Origin: Haloferax sp. Q22
GTDB taxonomy: Archaea > Halobacteriota > Halobacteria > Halobacteriales > Haloferacaceae
DNA: 64,000 bases
Assembly: GCF_001482285.1 (NCBI RefSeq)
Contig: NZ_LOEP01000027.1
Coordinates: forward strand, 124,001 to 188,000
Direction of reading: 5' to 3'
The notes beneath the pieces are model-generated. The model worked only from the letters and a program-made list of their open reading frames with translations. It was not told the origin of the DNA and ran no database searches. Each line of letters opens with the position of its first letter. The stretch's first letter is position 1. The translations under genes were made by a program, and so were the position numbers. This document shows, piece by piece, positions 44,564-52,443 of the stretch.

Positions 44564-44866
44564 ATGGATATCCGCGACCTCCAATCGCACCTCGAAACGT
44601 CGTTCGAGTACCCCGTTACGACCGAGCGCGTGCTCGACCGCGCCGGCGACATCGAAGTGACCGCACCGAACGTCGACGACGCAGAGACCGTCGAAACCAT
44701 CCTCGCCCCGCTCGGAACCGAGACGTACGAGTCGGCCGCCGACCTGTACAACACGATACTCGGAAGCGTGAGCGACGACTACATCGGCAGAAAATTCTAC
44801 GACGACCGGGGCGCTGACCCGGCGGACTCGTGGTCGATACTGCCCGAACAGGCCCGTTCGTTCTAA
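44564..44866 (+). CDS. Small conserved haloarchaeal protein (DUF5789-like)
   Basis: A 100-residue acidic protein: MDIRDLQSHLETSFEYPVTTERVLDR is a typical start (in two parts), with DIEVTAP, VDDAETVETILAPLG, and YESAADLYNTILGSVSDDYIGRKFYDDRG. No signal or membrane segment. I take it as related to DUF2795/DUF5789 proteins on the basis of length and pattern; the role is unknown. Convergent with hmgB across a duplicated spacer. Confidence 0.65.
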   Translation: MDIRDLQSHLETSFEYPVTTERVLDRAGDIEVTAPNVDDAETVETILAPLGTETYESAADLYNTILGSVSDDYIGRKFYDDRGADPADSWSILPEQARSF

Positions 44867-44867
44867 C

Positions 44868-45009
44868 GCGCTTCGTCTCCGCACTCGCTTCGCTCGTGCG
44901 GACGGTTCCCGCTACTCCACGTATTCGTACTTCCGAAGCGCCGTTCGGCGCTTCGTCTCCGCACTCGCTTCGCTCGTGCGGACGGTTCCCGCTACTCCAC
45001 GTATTCGTA
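44868..45009. repeat. 80-bp-period tandem duplication of the hmgB 3' end
   Basis: A 62-bp sequence (GCGCTTCGTCTCC...GTATTCGTA) occurs at 44868-44929 and again, apparently unchanged, at 44948-45009. The right copy includes the real last six codons and stop of hmgB on the minus strand; the left copy repeats them out of context. Both contain a CCGCAC / GTGCGG hairpin (left copy 44879-44884 with 44896-44901), probably the transcript end. The 18-base spacer differs. Confidence 0.92.
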
Positions 45010-46329
45010 GCGGCGCTCGTTCATCCGGCCCCAACCCGTGAAGACGAACTCGGCTTCGGGTTGGGTGAACTCCTCGACCTCGATCTCCTTTTCGTGGTTG
45101 TGCACGTCGTGGATGAGCTCGTAGTCGTCGAAGGAAATCTCGGTGCGGGCCGCGAGCTGGTCGTCCACGTCCACGGCTTCGATTTCGTCGAGCCACGTCT
45201 CTTGGACCGTCTCAGCGTGAATCTCCGCCTGCGCGCCGGAACCGTACGACCCGACGAGCAGTTGCTTTCCGGTCATGTCCTTCCCCTCGTCCGCGGCGGC
45301 GATGAGCGCCGACAGCCGGGCGATGTGGACCGAGCCGGTGTACCAGTTGCCGACGCGGCTGGAGATGTCGAGCGTCGGCTCGATGACGCGGCCGTACCAG
45401 TCGCGGTACTGCTCGGTCGTCTTCAGCTCGTCCATGTAGCCGCGGATGGCCTCCTCGTAGTCGTCCCACGTCTCGAAGTCCGCCTCGCGGGGCTGGCGAC
45501 CGATTTCGCTTTCGAGGTCGTCTTCGATGTCGGTGTCGCGGGTCATGTGCCGGAAGCCGAGAAGCGCCGCCTTCCGGACCATGCCGGGGAACGGCGTGTG
45601 GAACGGGATGTACTCGAAGAGGTCCGGGTGGGTGCGACCCGCGACGCTCTCGTAGTCCTCGAGCGCCTCGCGCATGCGGGCGAGATACACCTGCATGGAG
45701 CGCTTGCCGTCCACGGAGGGGAACTGCTGATTCGGCTTGAGGAAGTCCGTCTCGTCCATGCTGCCGTAGCCCTGCTCGGTCGAGAGTTCGACGAGGTCCG
45801 GGTCCTCGTCGATGAGCATCGCGACCGCGCCCGCGCCCTGCGTCGCCTCGCCGGGATCGCCGCGTTCGTAGAGGGCGGTGTCCGTAGCGATGACGAGCGC
45901 CGCGCGACCGCGGTTGCGTCCCGCCTTAATCCAGTTGTAGGCGTCGTCGAGGCTCTGAGTGCCGGCGATGCAAGCGAACTTGCGCTCGCCCTTGTTGGCG
46001 TGGCGGAAATCGCCGTCGTACACCTGTTCGAGACAGCCGGCGATGTACGTCGACACCGGCTTGGAGTTGTCGAACGCCGACTCGGTCGCCACGTCGATAC
46101 GGCCGATGTCCGCGGGCGTGAGACCTTTTCGGTCCATCAGCTGTTTGGCGGCGTTCGCACCCATCGTGACGATGTCCTCGTACACGTCCGGGAACGACGA
46201 CGTGTGGAGACCGAGACCCTTCGTGTACTTCTCCGGGTCTTCGCCCTTCACCGGCGCGAAGGTGTTGGGGAGGTCTAACACGAGTTTGCCCGTCCAAATC
46301 TCCATGGCGTCGATGCCGACGGAAGTCAT
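44992..46329 (-). CDS. hmgB: Hydroxymethylglutaryl-CoA synthase
   Basis: Condenses acetyl-CoA and acetoacetyl-CoA to HMG-CoA, feeding the mevalonate route to archaeal lipids. The 445-residue thiolase-fold enzyme has the catalytic Glu in VATES (near residue 83), Cys at about residue 120 in KFACIAGTQ, and His at about 244 in YIPFHTPFPGM. These and GSYGSGAQAEI near the C-terminus match the family. The ATG at 46329 begins MTSVGIDAMEIW. The gene's 3' end is duplicated downstream. Confidence 0.95.
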   Translation of the reverse strand: MTSVGIDAMEIWTGKLVLDLPNTFAPVKGEDPEKYTKGLGLHTSSFPDVYEDIVTMGANAAKQLMDRKGLTPADIGRIDVATESAFDNSKPVSTYIAGCLEQVYDGDFRHANKGERKFACIAGTQSLDDAYNWIKAGRNRGRAALVIATDTALYERGDPGEATQGAGAVAMLIDEDPDLVELSTEQGYGSMDETDFLKPNQQFPSVDGKRSMQVYLARMREALEDYESVAGRTHPDLFEYIPFHTPFPGMVRKAALLGFRHMTRDTDIEDDLESEIGRQPREADFETWDDYEEAIRGYMDELKTTEQYRDWYGRVIEPTLDISSRVGNWYTGSVHIARLSALIAAADEGKDMTGKQLLVGSYGSGAQAEIHAETVQETWLDEIEAVDVDDQLAARTEISFDDYELIHDVHNHEKEIEVEEFTQPEAEFVFTGWGRMNERRYEYVE

Positions 46330-46409
46330 GGTCGATGCTACAGAACCGAGGGATAAGGTTTTGTCGATGGTGAGTTACGTCGGTTGTCGAAGAAATCGGA
46401 TGAGAGCAG

Positions 46410-48299
46410 TCAGGCGTTCTTGTCGCCCGCGATATCCGAGAGAACGTATCGGTCGACCACGATACCGTCGGCGTCGACGACGCGGACCTCGATATCGTAG
46501 GTGTCTCCGGTCCCGTAGGTCTCGGTGTATTCGAGGTTGTTCTCACTCGTCGCGGTACTTCGGATGACGCCGCTGGCCTGCGGTTGCTGGCGGTTGCGGA
46601 AGTACACCTCGACTTCGGCGAACTCGCCCGTACCGACGACTTCGTAGTCGACCCGGTAGCGAACCCGATTCCGGTTCGTCTGCGAGTTGTCCGACACCGA
46701 CACCGAATCGAACGAGGGACTTCCCGCGCGGGAGAGGCCGTCGTTTCCGGACGGGTCGGTCCAGTCCGCGTCGTCGGTCACGATGCGCTCGTCGACGACG
46801 ACGCCGTCGGCGTCGAGCAACTGAAGCCGGATGCGGTAGGTCATTCCGAACGTCCCGCCGTTGTCCTCGGCGGCGAAGTCGTCGATGGTGTTCCGCGGGT
46901 CCGCGCTCTCGTAGATTCCCTCGGCGTACGAGTCGTCCACGTTTGAAACCCACAGCCTGACGCGGCCGAACTCCGCCCGGTCGGTGACGTTGTACGAGGC
47001 CTCGTAGTCGGCCTGCGTCATGCTCAGGTCGTCGATGATTGTTCCCTCGAACGACGGGCTGGACACCCGCGTCAGGTCGTCGTTGCCGGCGGGGTCGACG
47101 CCATCGGCCACGTCCGAGATGACCCGGCGGTCGACGAGCACGCCGTCCTCGTCGAAGACGCGGATGACCACTTCGTAGTCGTCGCCTTCGGTCCCGTCGT
47201 ACGCCGAGTAGCCCGCGATGGTCCCGCGGGGTGCGGTCCCGCTGAGTTCCGCGGTCGCAGACGGCGCGTCGAGGTTGTCGAACTCGACGCGAATCTCCGA
47301 GAGGTTCGACGCGTTCGTGACGTTGTAGTTCAGTTCGTACGCCGCGCCCTCCTGCGTCAGGTCGATGAGCGCGGCACCGCGAATCTTCGGGTCGTTCGTC
47401 TCGGGGAGTCCCGTGTTCGCGTCGGGGTTGTCGCCGTCGGCAACGTCGGAGATGGTCCGCGAGTCGAGGACGTTGCCGCCCGCGTCCAGCGCCGCCACCG
47501 TGATTCGGTAGCGGTCGCCGACGCCAGCGCCGATGTCGTAGGTCGCGAAGCCGCGGGCGTTCGTCTCGGTGACCGTCTGGGTCGCCCACGACGAATCGAG
47601 GTTCTCAAACGTCACGCGGACGCGGTCGAAGTCCGACCCCGCGGCCACGTCGTAGTCCACGCGGTAGCCGGCACCGCCGGAGTTGGTCGTCCGGTCTTCC
47701 ACGTGCACCCCGTTGATGGCGGTCGATTCCGGGGTCGTCGTCGTGGTCGTCGTGGTCGTGGTTGCAGTCGTCGCGGTTGTCGTCGCCGTGGACGTGGTGG
47801 TCGCTGGCGGACTCGTCGTCGTGGGCCGCGGCGTCGGCGCGGGACCCGGCGTCTCCGTGACCGCGCCGAGCGTCCGCTCCGCGCGGTGGATGACGGTGTT
47901 GCTCGGTTCGTGGACGACCAACACGAGATACGGATCGCTCCCGTCGAATCCGACGGGGGCGGTCGGTCGCCAGCTATCGCCCGGACCGAACTGCGACTCG
48001 CTCGTCGTCGCTCGGCGGTTGATGTCGCCGTCGGTCCCGAGCGAGTACCGGGTCGTCGTGTCCTCGCTTCGCGTGACGACGGCTACGTCGCCGGCGCGGA
48101 GGGTGTCGCCGGCGCGGTGCGCGAGCGTCAGGTTCGACCCGTCGACGGTCACGTCGAGTTCCACTAGCGGAGCGTCGTCTCGGTAGTCGTCGACAGCGGC
48201 GAGCGCGGCGACGCCGCCGACCGTGACGACCACGACGACGAGGCCTAACAGGAGAATCATCCCGACCGTCTCGCTCTGCGCGCGCGAAGCGACCTGCAC
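46410..48299 (-). CDS. Large pilin-like surface protein with four repeats
   Basis: A 629-residue protein. The N-terminus MQVASRAQSETVGMILLLG is an archaeal class III (pilin-type) signal; PibD would cut at R-AQSETVG, leaving a hydrophobic stem. About 130 residues of beta-rich domain follow, then a Thr/Pro linker (residues 160-205) probably O-glycosylated, then four related repeats of about 105 residues. Each repeat ends with a V-V-D-x-R-x-I-S-D-x-A-D-G-x-D-P-x-G-N type motif. The start is GTG at 48299, fitting the TATA element 22-30 bases upstream. Likely a surface adhesin or minor pilin. Divergent from another pilin-like gene. Confidence 0.82.
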   Translation of the reverse strand: MQVASRAQSETVGMILLLGLVVVVVTVGGVAALAAVDDYRDDAPLVELDVTVDGSNLTLAHRAGDTLRAGDVAVVTRSEDTTTRYSLGTDGDINRRATTSESQFGPGDSWRPTAPVGFDGSDPYLVLVVHEPSNTVIHRAERTLGAVTETPGPAPTPRPTTTSPPATTTSTATTTATTATTTTTTTTTTPESTAINGVHVEDRTTNSGGAGYRVDYDVAAGSDFDRVRVTFENLDSSWATQTVTETNARGFATYDIGAGVGDRYRITVAALDAGGNVLDSRTISDVADGDNPDANTGLPETNDPKIRGAALIDLTQEGAAYELNYNVTNASNLSEIRVEFDNLDAPSATAELSGTAPRGTIAGYSAYDGTEGDDYEVVIRVFDEDGVLVDRRVISDVADGVDPAGNDDLTRVSSPSFEGTIIDDLSMTQADYEASYNVTDRAEFGRVRLWVSNVDDSYAEGIYESADPRNTIDDFAAEDNGGTFGMTYRIRLQLLDADGVVVDERIVTDDADWTDPSGNDGLSRAGSPSFDSVSVSDNSQTNRNRVRYRVDYEVVGTGEFAEVEVYFRNRQQPQASGVIRSTATSENNLEYTETYGTGDTYDIEVRVVDADGIVVDRYVLSDIAGDKNA

Positions 48300-48320
48300 G
48301 ACTGAACGCAGGCGGGTGCG

Positions 48321-48353
48321 ATATAAAAACGTACGCGGCAACAGACCTTTATC
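48321..48353. promoter_or_regulatory. Divergent promoters of the two pilin-like genes
   Basis: ATATAAAAA (48321-48329) serves as a TATA element on the minus strand (22-30 bases before the GTG at 48299). TTTATC (48348-48353) serves on the + strand 24-29 bases before the ATG at 48377. Both transcripts would be leaderless, and the two elements lie about 20 bases apart, so they may be co-regulated. Confidence 0.6.
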
Positions 48354-48376
48354 AGTCCGACCAGTTGACCACCCCA

Positions 48377-50008
48377 ATGGAACTCCTCGACAGCGAACGG
48401 GGGCAGGCGGTTCAGGTCGGCGCGATCCTCCTGTTCGGCTTCCTCGTCATCGGCCTGTCGCTCTACCAGGCGACGGTCGTTCCCCAGCAGACGAAGGCGA
48501 CGGAGTTCGGGGCCTATCTGGACGCCTCGGACGACCTCGTGTCGCTCCACAACGACGTGCTCGCGACCGCGACGAGGGGAGTTCAGTCTGGGGTCACGGT
48601 CCAGACCGGCGTCCAGTACCGCCCGCGCGTCGTCTTCATCAACCCCGGCCCGCCGACGGGGAGTCTCACGCTCACGGACTCGCGGGACATCACTATCGCC
48701 GGTGCCGACGCCGTCGACGGCGAACCCGAGGCAGTCCGGACGCTCTGGGACGGCGGAGCCCGGACCTACGAGAGCAAGGTCCTGCGCTACTCGCCGGACT
48801 ACAACGAGTTCGACGGCACGCCGATCACGGTCTCCGGCGCGGCGGTCCAGCGCGAGGCCGGCGCGAACGTGGTCCCGCTCGGCGGCCAGACACTCGTCTC
48901 GGGGAACCGAATCACCGCCGTCTCCATCGACGGACGAATCGGCCAGACGGCGGCCCGAACCCCGCTGACCGTCGCGCCCATCTCGTCGGCCACGCGGACG
49001 GTGACCGTGACGAACGAGTCCGACGAAGATATCACCTTGACCCTCCCAGTCGGGTCGAACGCGACGGCGTGGAGTCGGTCGCCGACCGCCGACCGGATGC
49101 TGGAGAACGCCCGTGTGAAAGCCGTCTCCGACCTCGGCGACGGTGCGGACCCGACCAACAGCCTCGTCCGCGTCACCCTGAACGGCTCGTACACCTACGA
49201 ACTCCGGCTCGCCAAGGTCGAACTGTCGTCCTCGTCGGCCGCCTCGACGGTCGCCAGCCCCGACGGGCAGTATCTCGTCCCGGTCACGACGGGAGCGGCC
49301 GCCGCGCCTGACAAGTCGACCGAAGTCGTCGTCGAAGCGCGCGACCGCTACAACAACCCCATCGAAGGCGAACTCATCGACTTCACCGTTACCGAAGGCG
49401 ACGCGTCACCGACCAGCAGGACCGTCACGACGACCGACGATGGCCGCGCCGGGTTCGCGTTCACGCCCGCCGCCGACGCGGACGGACCGATAACCGTCCG
49501 CGCGTCGGGCGACCTCGACGGCGACGGGACGGTCGAGGCAATCGAGCAGACGACCTACACCGTTCCGCTGGTCAACGGGAGCGGCAGTGGCGGCGGAACG
49601 GGCGCGGGAGACGACGGGTCGACGGGAGAAATTAACCCGCCGCAGGAGGACCAAGACGTCATCCTAACGGGGGCGACCGCCACGAACGGAAACGACGCCG
49701 CTCGCATCTCCCTCAACAACACCGGAACGGAGCGCGTCGTGACGAGTTTCCGCGTCTCGTTTTACTACCCCGACCAGGGCGGTAACGGCGCCGAGACCGC
49801 GTCGTTCAACGGTTCGCCAGCTCAGAACGTGGGGGCTGATCAGTACACGCTTGGCCCGGACCGAGTCACGCTCCCGTCGGACGCGACGACGGACATCACC
49901 ATCGACTTCGGGGCGAACAAGAACCTCGACACACGTGGCGACTTCTTCATCCTCACCGTTCAGTTCGACGACGGCGAGTTCGCGACGTACTTCGTCGCGG
50001 TCCCGTAG
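48377..50008 (+). CDS. Pilin-like surface protein with Big1-type Ig domain
   Basis: A 543-residue secreted/surface protein. The N-terminus MELLDSERGQAVQVGAIL then LFGFLVIGLSLYQATVVP resembles an archaeal pilin-like H-domain; a PibD-like cut after RG or before Q is possible but not canonical. The middle is beta-rich with several N-X-S/T sequons. At about residues 315-395 an invasin/Big1-like domain is visible (EVVVEARDRYNNPIEGELIDFTV, DDGRAGFAFTPA). A Gly/Ser linker then precedes a C-terminal ~120-residue domain. It probably works at the surface with its divergent neighbour. Confidence 0.75.
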   Translation: MELLDSERGQAVQVGAILLFGFLVIGLSLYQATVVPQQTKATEFGAYLDASDDLVSLHNDVLATATRGVQSGVTVQTGVQYRPRVVFINPGPPTGSLTLTDSRDITIAGADAVDGEPEAVRTLWDGGARTYESKVLRYSPDYNEFDGTPITVSGAAVQREAGANVVPLGGQTLVSGNRITAVSIDGRIGQTAARTPLTVAPISSATRTVTVTNESDEDITLTLPVGSNATAWSRSPTADRMLENARVKAVSDLGDGADPTNSLVRVTLNGSYTYELRLAKVELSSSSAASTVASPDGQYLVPVTTGAAAAPDKSTEVVVEARDRYNNPIEGELIDFTVTEGDASPTSRTVTTTDDGRAGFAFTPAADADGPITVRASGDLDGDGTVEAIEQTTYTVPLVNGSGSGGGTGAGDDGSTGEINPPQEDQDVILTGATATNGNDAARISLNNTGTERVVTSFRVSFYYPDQGGNGAETASFNGSPAQNVGADQYTLGPDRVTLPSDATTDITIDFGANKNLDTRGDFFILTVQFDDGEFATYFVAVP

Positions 50009-50109
50009 CCGGGGCTCGCGGTCGGAACGACGGGTGGTTCGGTGCCGGGCGACTCCGGCGCTCTCGGCGGTCGAAAAGCGAGACAAAAACAGCGTGAGAG
50101 AGGCCGAGT

Positions 50110-50697
50110 TCAGTCTTCTTCTTCGACGACTTCGGGCTCCGAAAGGCCGCTCTGGAGGCTGTCGAGGCCGTTGACCCACTCGGTGACGAGTCCGAATTCG
50201 AGTTCGTCGAGGACTTCGATGTCGAGGTCGTCGCCGTCGATGACGCGGGTGCCGACCTGGACGATGTAGCCGAGCGCGCTGTCGAGATCGTCTGCGGCCT
50301 CGGCGTCCGCGGCGGCGCGGATGTAGGCGTCCATGTCGTCTTCGAGTTCGGCGGGGCCGGCGACGATGAACTCCTCGGCGGCGAAGAAGGCGCACGAAAG
50401 GCTCGTCTGGACGCTCCCGATGAGGATTTCGGCCTCCTCGTTCTCCGACTCGAACACGGGTTCGGCCATGACGATGTCGTGGACGGTCGAAAGCTCGTCG
50501 AGCGCCTCTTCTTCGCCCAGCGTGTCGTCGTCGTAGGCGGTCAGAATCTTGGCGATGGCGATAGCCGCGTCGTTCTGGATGTTCATCAGGAGACGGCCGG
50601 TCTCCTCGCTTTCGAGGTCCAGGTCCTCTTCTTCGACGCGCGTCAACCAGTTCTGCCAGCGTTCCGGCGAGTAGTATCGTTCCTCGGCCTCGGTCAT
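50110..50697 (-). CDS. DUF2150 family protein
   Basis: A 195-residue acidic, mostly helical soluble protein. It is recognised as DUF2150 by YYSPERWQNWLTRVEEED at the start, NIQNDAAIAIAKILTAYDD, and TSLSCAFFAAEEFIVAG. The family occurs across haloarchaea and its function is unknown to me. The ATG at 50697 (MTEAEERYY) is preferred over a start nine codons upstream. Confidence 0.85.
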   Translation of the reverse strand: MTEAEERYYSPERWQNWLTRVEEEDLDLESEETGRLLMNIQNDAAIAIAKILTAYDDDTLGEEEALDELSTVHDIVMAEPVFESENEEAEILIGSVQTSLSCAFFAAEEFIVAGPAELEDDMDAYIRAAADAEAADDLDSALGYIVQVGTRVIDGDDLDIEVLDELEFGLVTEWVNGLDSLQSGLSEPEVVEEED

Positions 50698-50837
50698 ACC
50701 TACAACCTCCCGTGCCGGACTCAAATGCCTTTCTTATCCTGCTTGTGACCGTGCGAGGACTCGACGTGGGAGAAGACGGCGCGATTCGACTCGTGTGCCG
50801 GTCTCGGCGGTTCGCTCGTCTCCCTGCCTGTCGGTCC

Positions 50838-51686
50838 CTATCGGTCGAGCGTCGCTTCGGTGTCGACGCCGTAGACCAGCGCGGGCGTCTCGACGTGGGC
50901 GTTCCTGACGGCGTCCTCGCGCCCCTCGTCGAGGAGCCAATCGACGCGCCGGGGGACGGTCTTCGGCCCCATCACCGCGCCGGGGCGGTCAGGGTCGTCG
51001 ATGAAGTCGGTCTCCATGAGGAACGGGTCGCCCCGCTCTGCGGCGTCTTCGAGGCGGTCCTTGTCGCTCATGACGCTCGGCGTGCCGCCGGTCAGGTGGC
51101 CCTGCGCGTAGTGCTTGACCACGCGTTCGCCGGGCACGCCGCGCTCGTCGGCCCACTCGGCCACGTCCGAGAGGTCGGTCGTCGACTCCGTGTGGAGTTG
51201 GAGCGCGCAGTCGCAGCCCGCGGCAAGGTCGAGACCGTGTCTGAGGACGGCGTTCGAGGCCTCCCAGACGGCGTCCGTGACCTCGTAGTGCGGGCGGCCG
51301 GACTTGAGCGCGAGCGCGTCGCCCTCGCGGACGAACTCGGCGGCGGTATCGAGGCCGGCGCACATCAGGTCGCGGGCGGCCTCGGGGGCGTAGCCGCGGT
51401 CGTCGACGAGTTTCGAGACGAGACCGGGGTGGACGCCGAGAACCGGCCACGCGCGACCGGGAAGTAACTCTGTGGCCTCGCGGACGACTTCGACCGTCGT
51501 CTCGAAGACCGGGCGGAAATCCTCGCCCGTCTCGACCTCGTGGCCGAGGAGCCACGAGGGCTTGTTGACGACGAGGAGGTGCGTGCCGCCGCTCCGGGCG
51601 AAATCCTTCACCGCCTCCAGTCCGCGCCCGTGGTCCGGGTCGAGGTGGAGGTGGTTGTCCACGACCGGCGTGTCGAACTCCTGCAT
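50838..51686 (-). CDS. TatD-related metal-dependent hydrolase
   Basis: A 282-residue TIM-barrel hydrolase of the TatD/amidohydrolase group. The start VVDNHLHLD has the HxH metal motif. Further likely ligands: VLGVHPG, LQLHTES (His), VKHYAQGH, and METDFIDDP (Asp). The archaeal branch of TatD-like enzymes is poorly characterised; a deoxyribonuclease role is possible, not shown. It precedes the NYN gene in direction with an 85-base gap. Confidence 0.85.
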   Translation of the reverse strand: MQEFDTPVVDNHLHLDPDHGRGLEAVKDFARSGGTHLLVVNKPSWLLGHEVETGEDFRPVFETTVEVVREATELLPGRAWPVLGVHPGLVSKLVDDRGYAPEAARDLMCAGLDTAAEFVREGDALALKSGRPHYEVTDAVWEASNAVLRHGLDLAAGCDCALQLHTESTTDLSDVAEWADERGVPGERVVKHYAQGHLTGGTPSVMSDKDRLEDAAERGDPFLMETDFIDDPDRPGAVMGPKTVPRRVDWLLDEGREDAVRNAHVETPALVYGVDTEATLDR

Positions 51687-51771
51687 GGGCGAGTGGTCGG
51701 TCGGGGGAGGAAAAAGCGAACCGTTCGCGGTCGGGTCGAGTTGGTCGAGTGCGGCCGGGTCGTCGCCCGAC

Positions 51772-52248
51772 TCAGTCGCCGCCCTCTGCGAGTTCGTCGA
51801 GCGTCATCGCGTGGGTCGCCGCGTTCTGGAGCGCGTCCGAGCGCCCGTAGCTCCCCGGCGCGATGGCGACCGTCCGCAGGCCGTAGGCGTTGGCCGTCTC
51901 CAGGGCGGGCTTGAAGTCGGTGTCCCGCGAGGCGACCGCGATGACGTCGGCGCGGTCCTCGACGGCGTACCGGGTGAGGTCGACCGCGAGCTTCACGTCG
52001 ACGTCGCCGCTCGTGACGATAACCTCGAAGCCGCGCGCCTCGGCCGCCTGAATCAGCCCCGGCGTGGCGTGTTCGTCGAGGTAGAGCCGCGCCGCGCTCA
52101 GCTGTCCGCCGAGGGAGCGAGCCGCCGCCCGGATGTCGTCTAAGTCCACGTCGAACTCGTCGCGGAGGACGTTCGGCCCGTCCACGAAGAGCGCCACTCG
52201 GCCCGACGGGAGCCCGTCGGGACCGACCAACCGCCGCAGGAGGTCCAT
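51772..52248 (-). CDS. NYN-domain (PIN-like) putative RNase
   Basis: A 158-residue NYN/LabA-type protein of the PIN nuclease fold. Acidic metal-binding residues are in VALFVDGPNVLRDEF (near residue 22), TSGDVDVKLAVDL, and ASRDTDFKPAL. It resembles the TIGR00288-type archaeal proteins. It likely acts on RNA, by family analogy only. A TATA element TTTATAAAC lies on the minus strand at 52271-52279, 23-31 bases before the ATG at 52248. Confidence 0.87.
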   Translation of the reverse strand: MDLLRRLVGPDGLPSGRVALFVDGPNVLRDEFDVDLDDIRAAARSLGGQLSAARLYLDEHATPGLIQAAEARGFEVIVTSGDVDVKLAVDLTRYAVEDRADVIAVASRDTDFKPALETANAYGLRTVAIAPGSYGRSDALQNAATHAMTLDELAEGGD

Positions 52249-52380
52249 ACACCACCTCACCCGGTTTCGGGTTTATAAATTTCGAGGGAGGATCGACCGA
52301 AGCAGGAACGACGATCTGGGAATCTGTAGAGGATTTATTTTGGTTTACGATTTTGTTCCGAATCACCTTTGAAGAACAGG

Positions 52381-52416
52381 CTGAAATTGAAATTTCAGTC
52401 AAGCTAACAAATATTG
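52381..52416 (+). promoter_or_regulatory. Halolysin promoter with adjacent inverted repeat
   Basis: CTGAAAT (52381-52387) and ATTTCAG (52392-52398) form a 7-bp inverted repeat with a four-base spacer. A TATA-like CAAATATTG follows at about 52408-52416, 28-36 bases before the halolysin ATG at 52444. The repeat is placed where an activator would sit. Confidence 0.5.
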
Positions 52417-52443
52417 CCACGGTCTCCCGAGACATGTGTGCCC

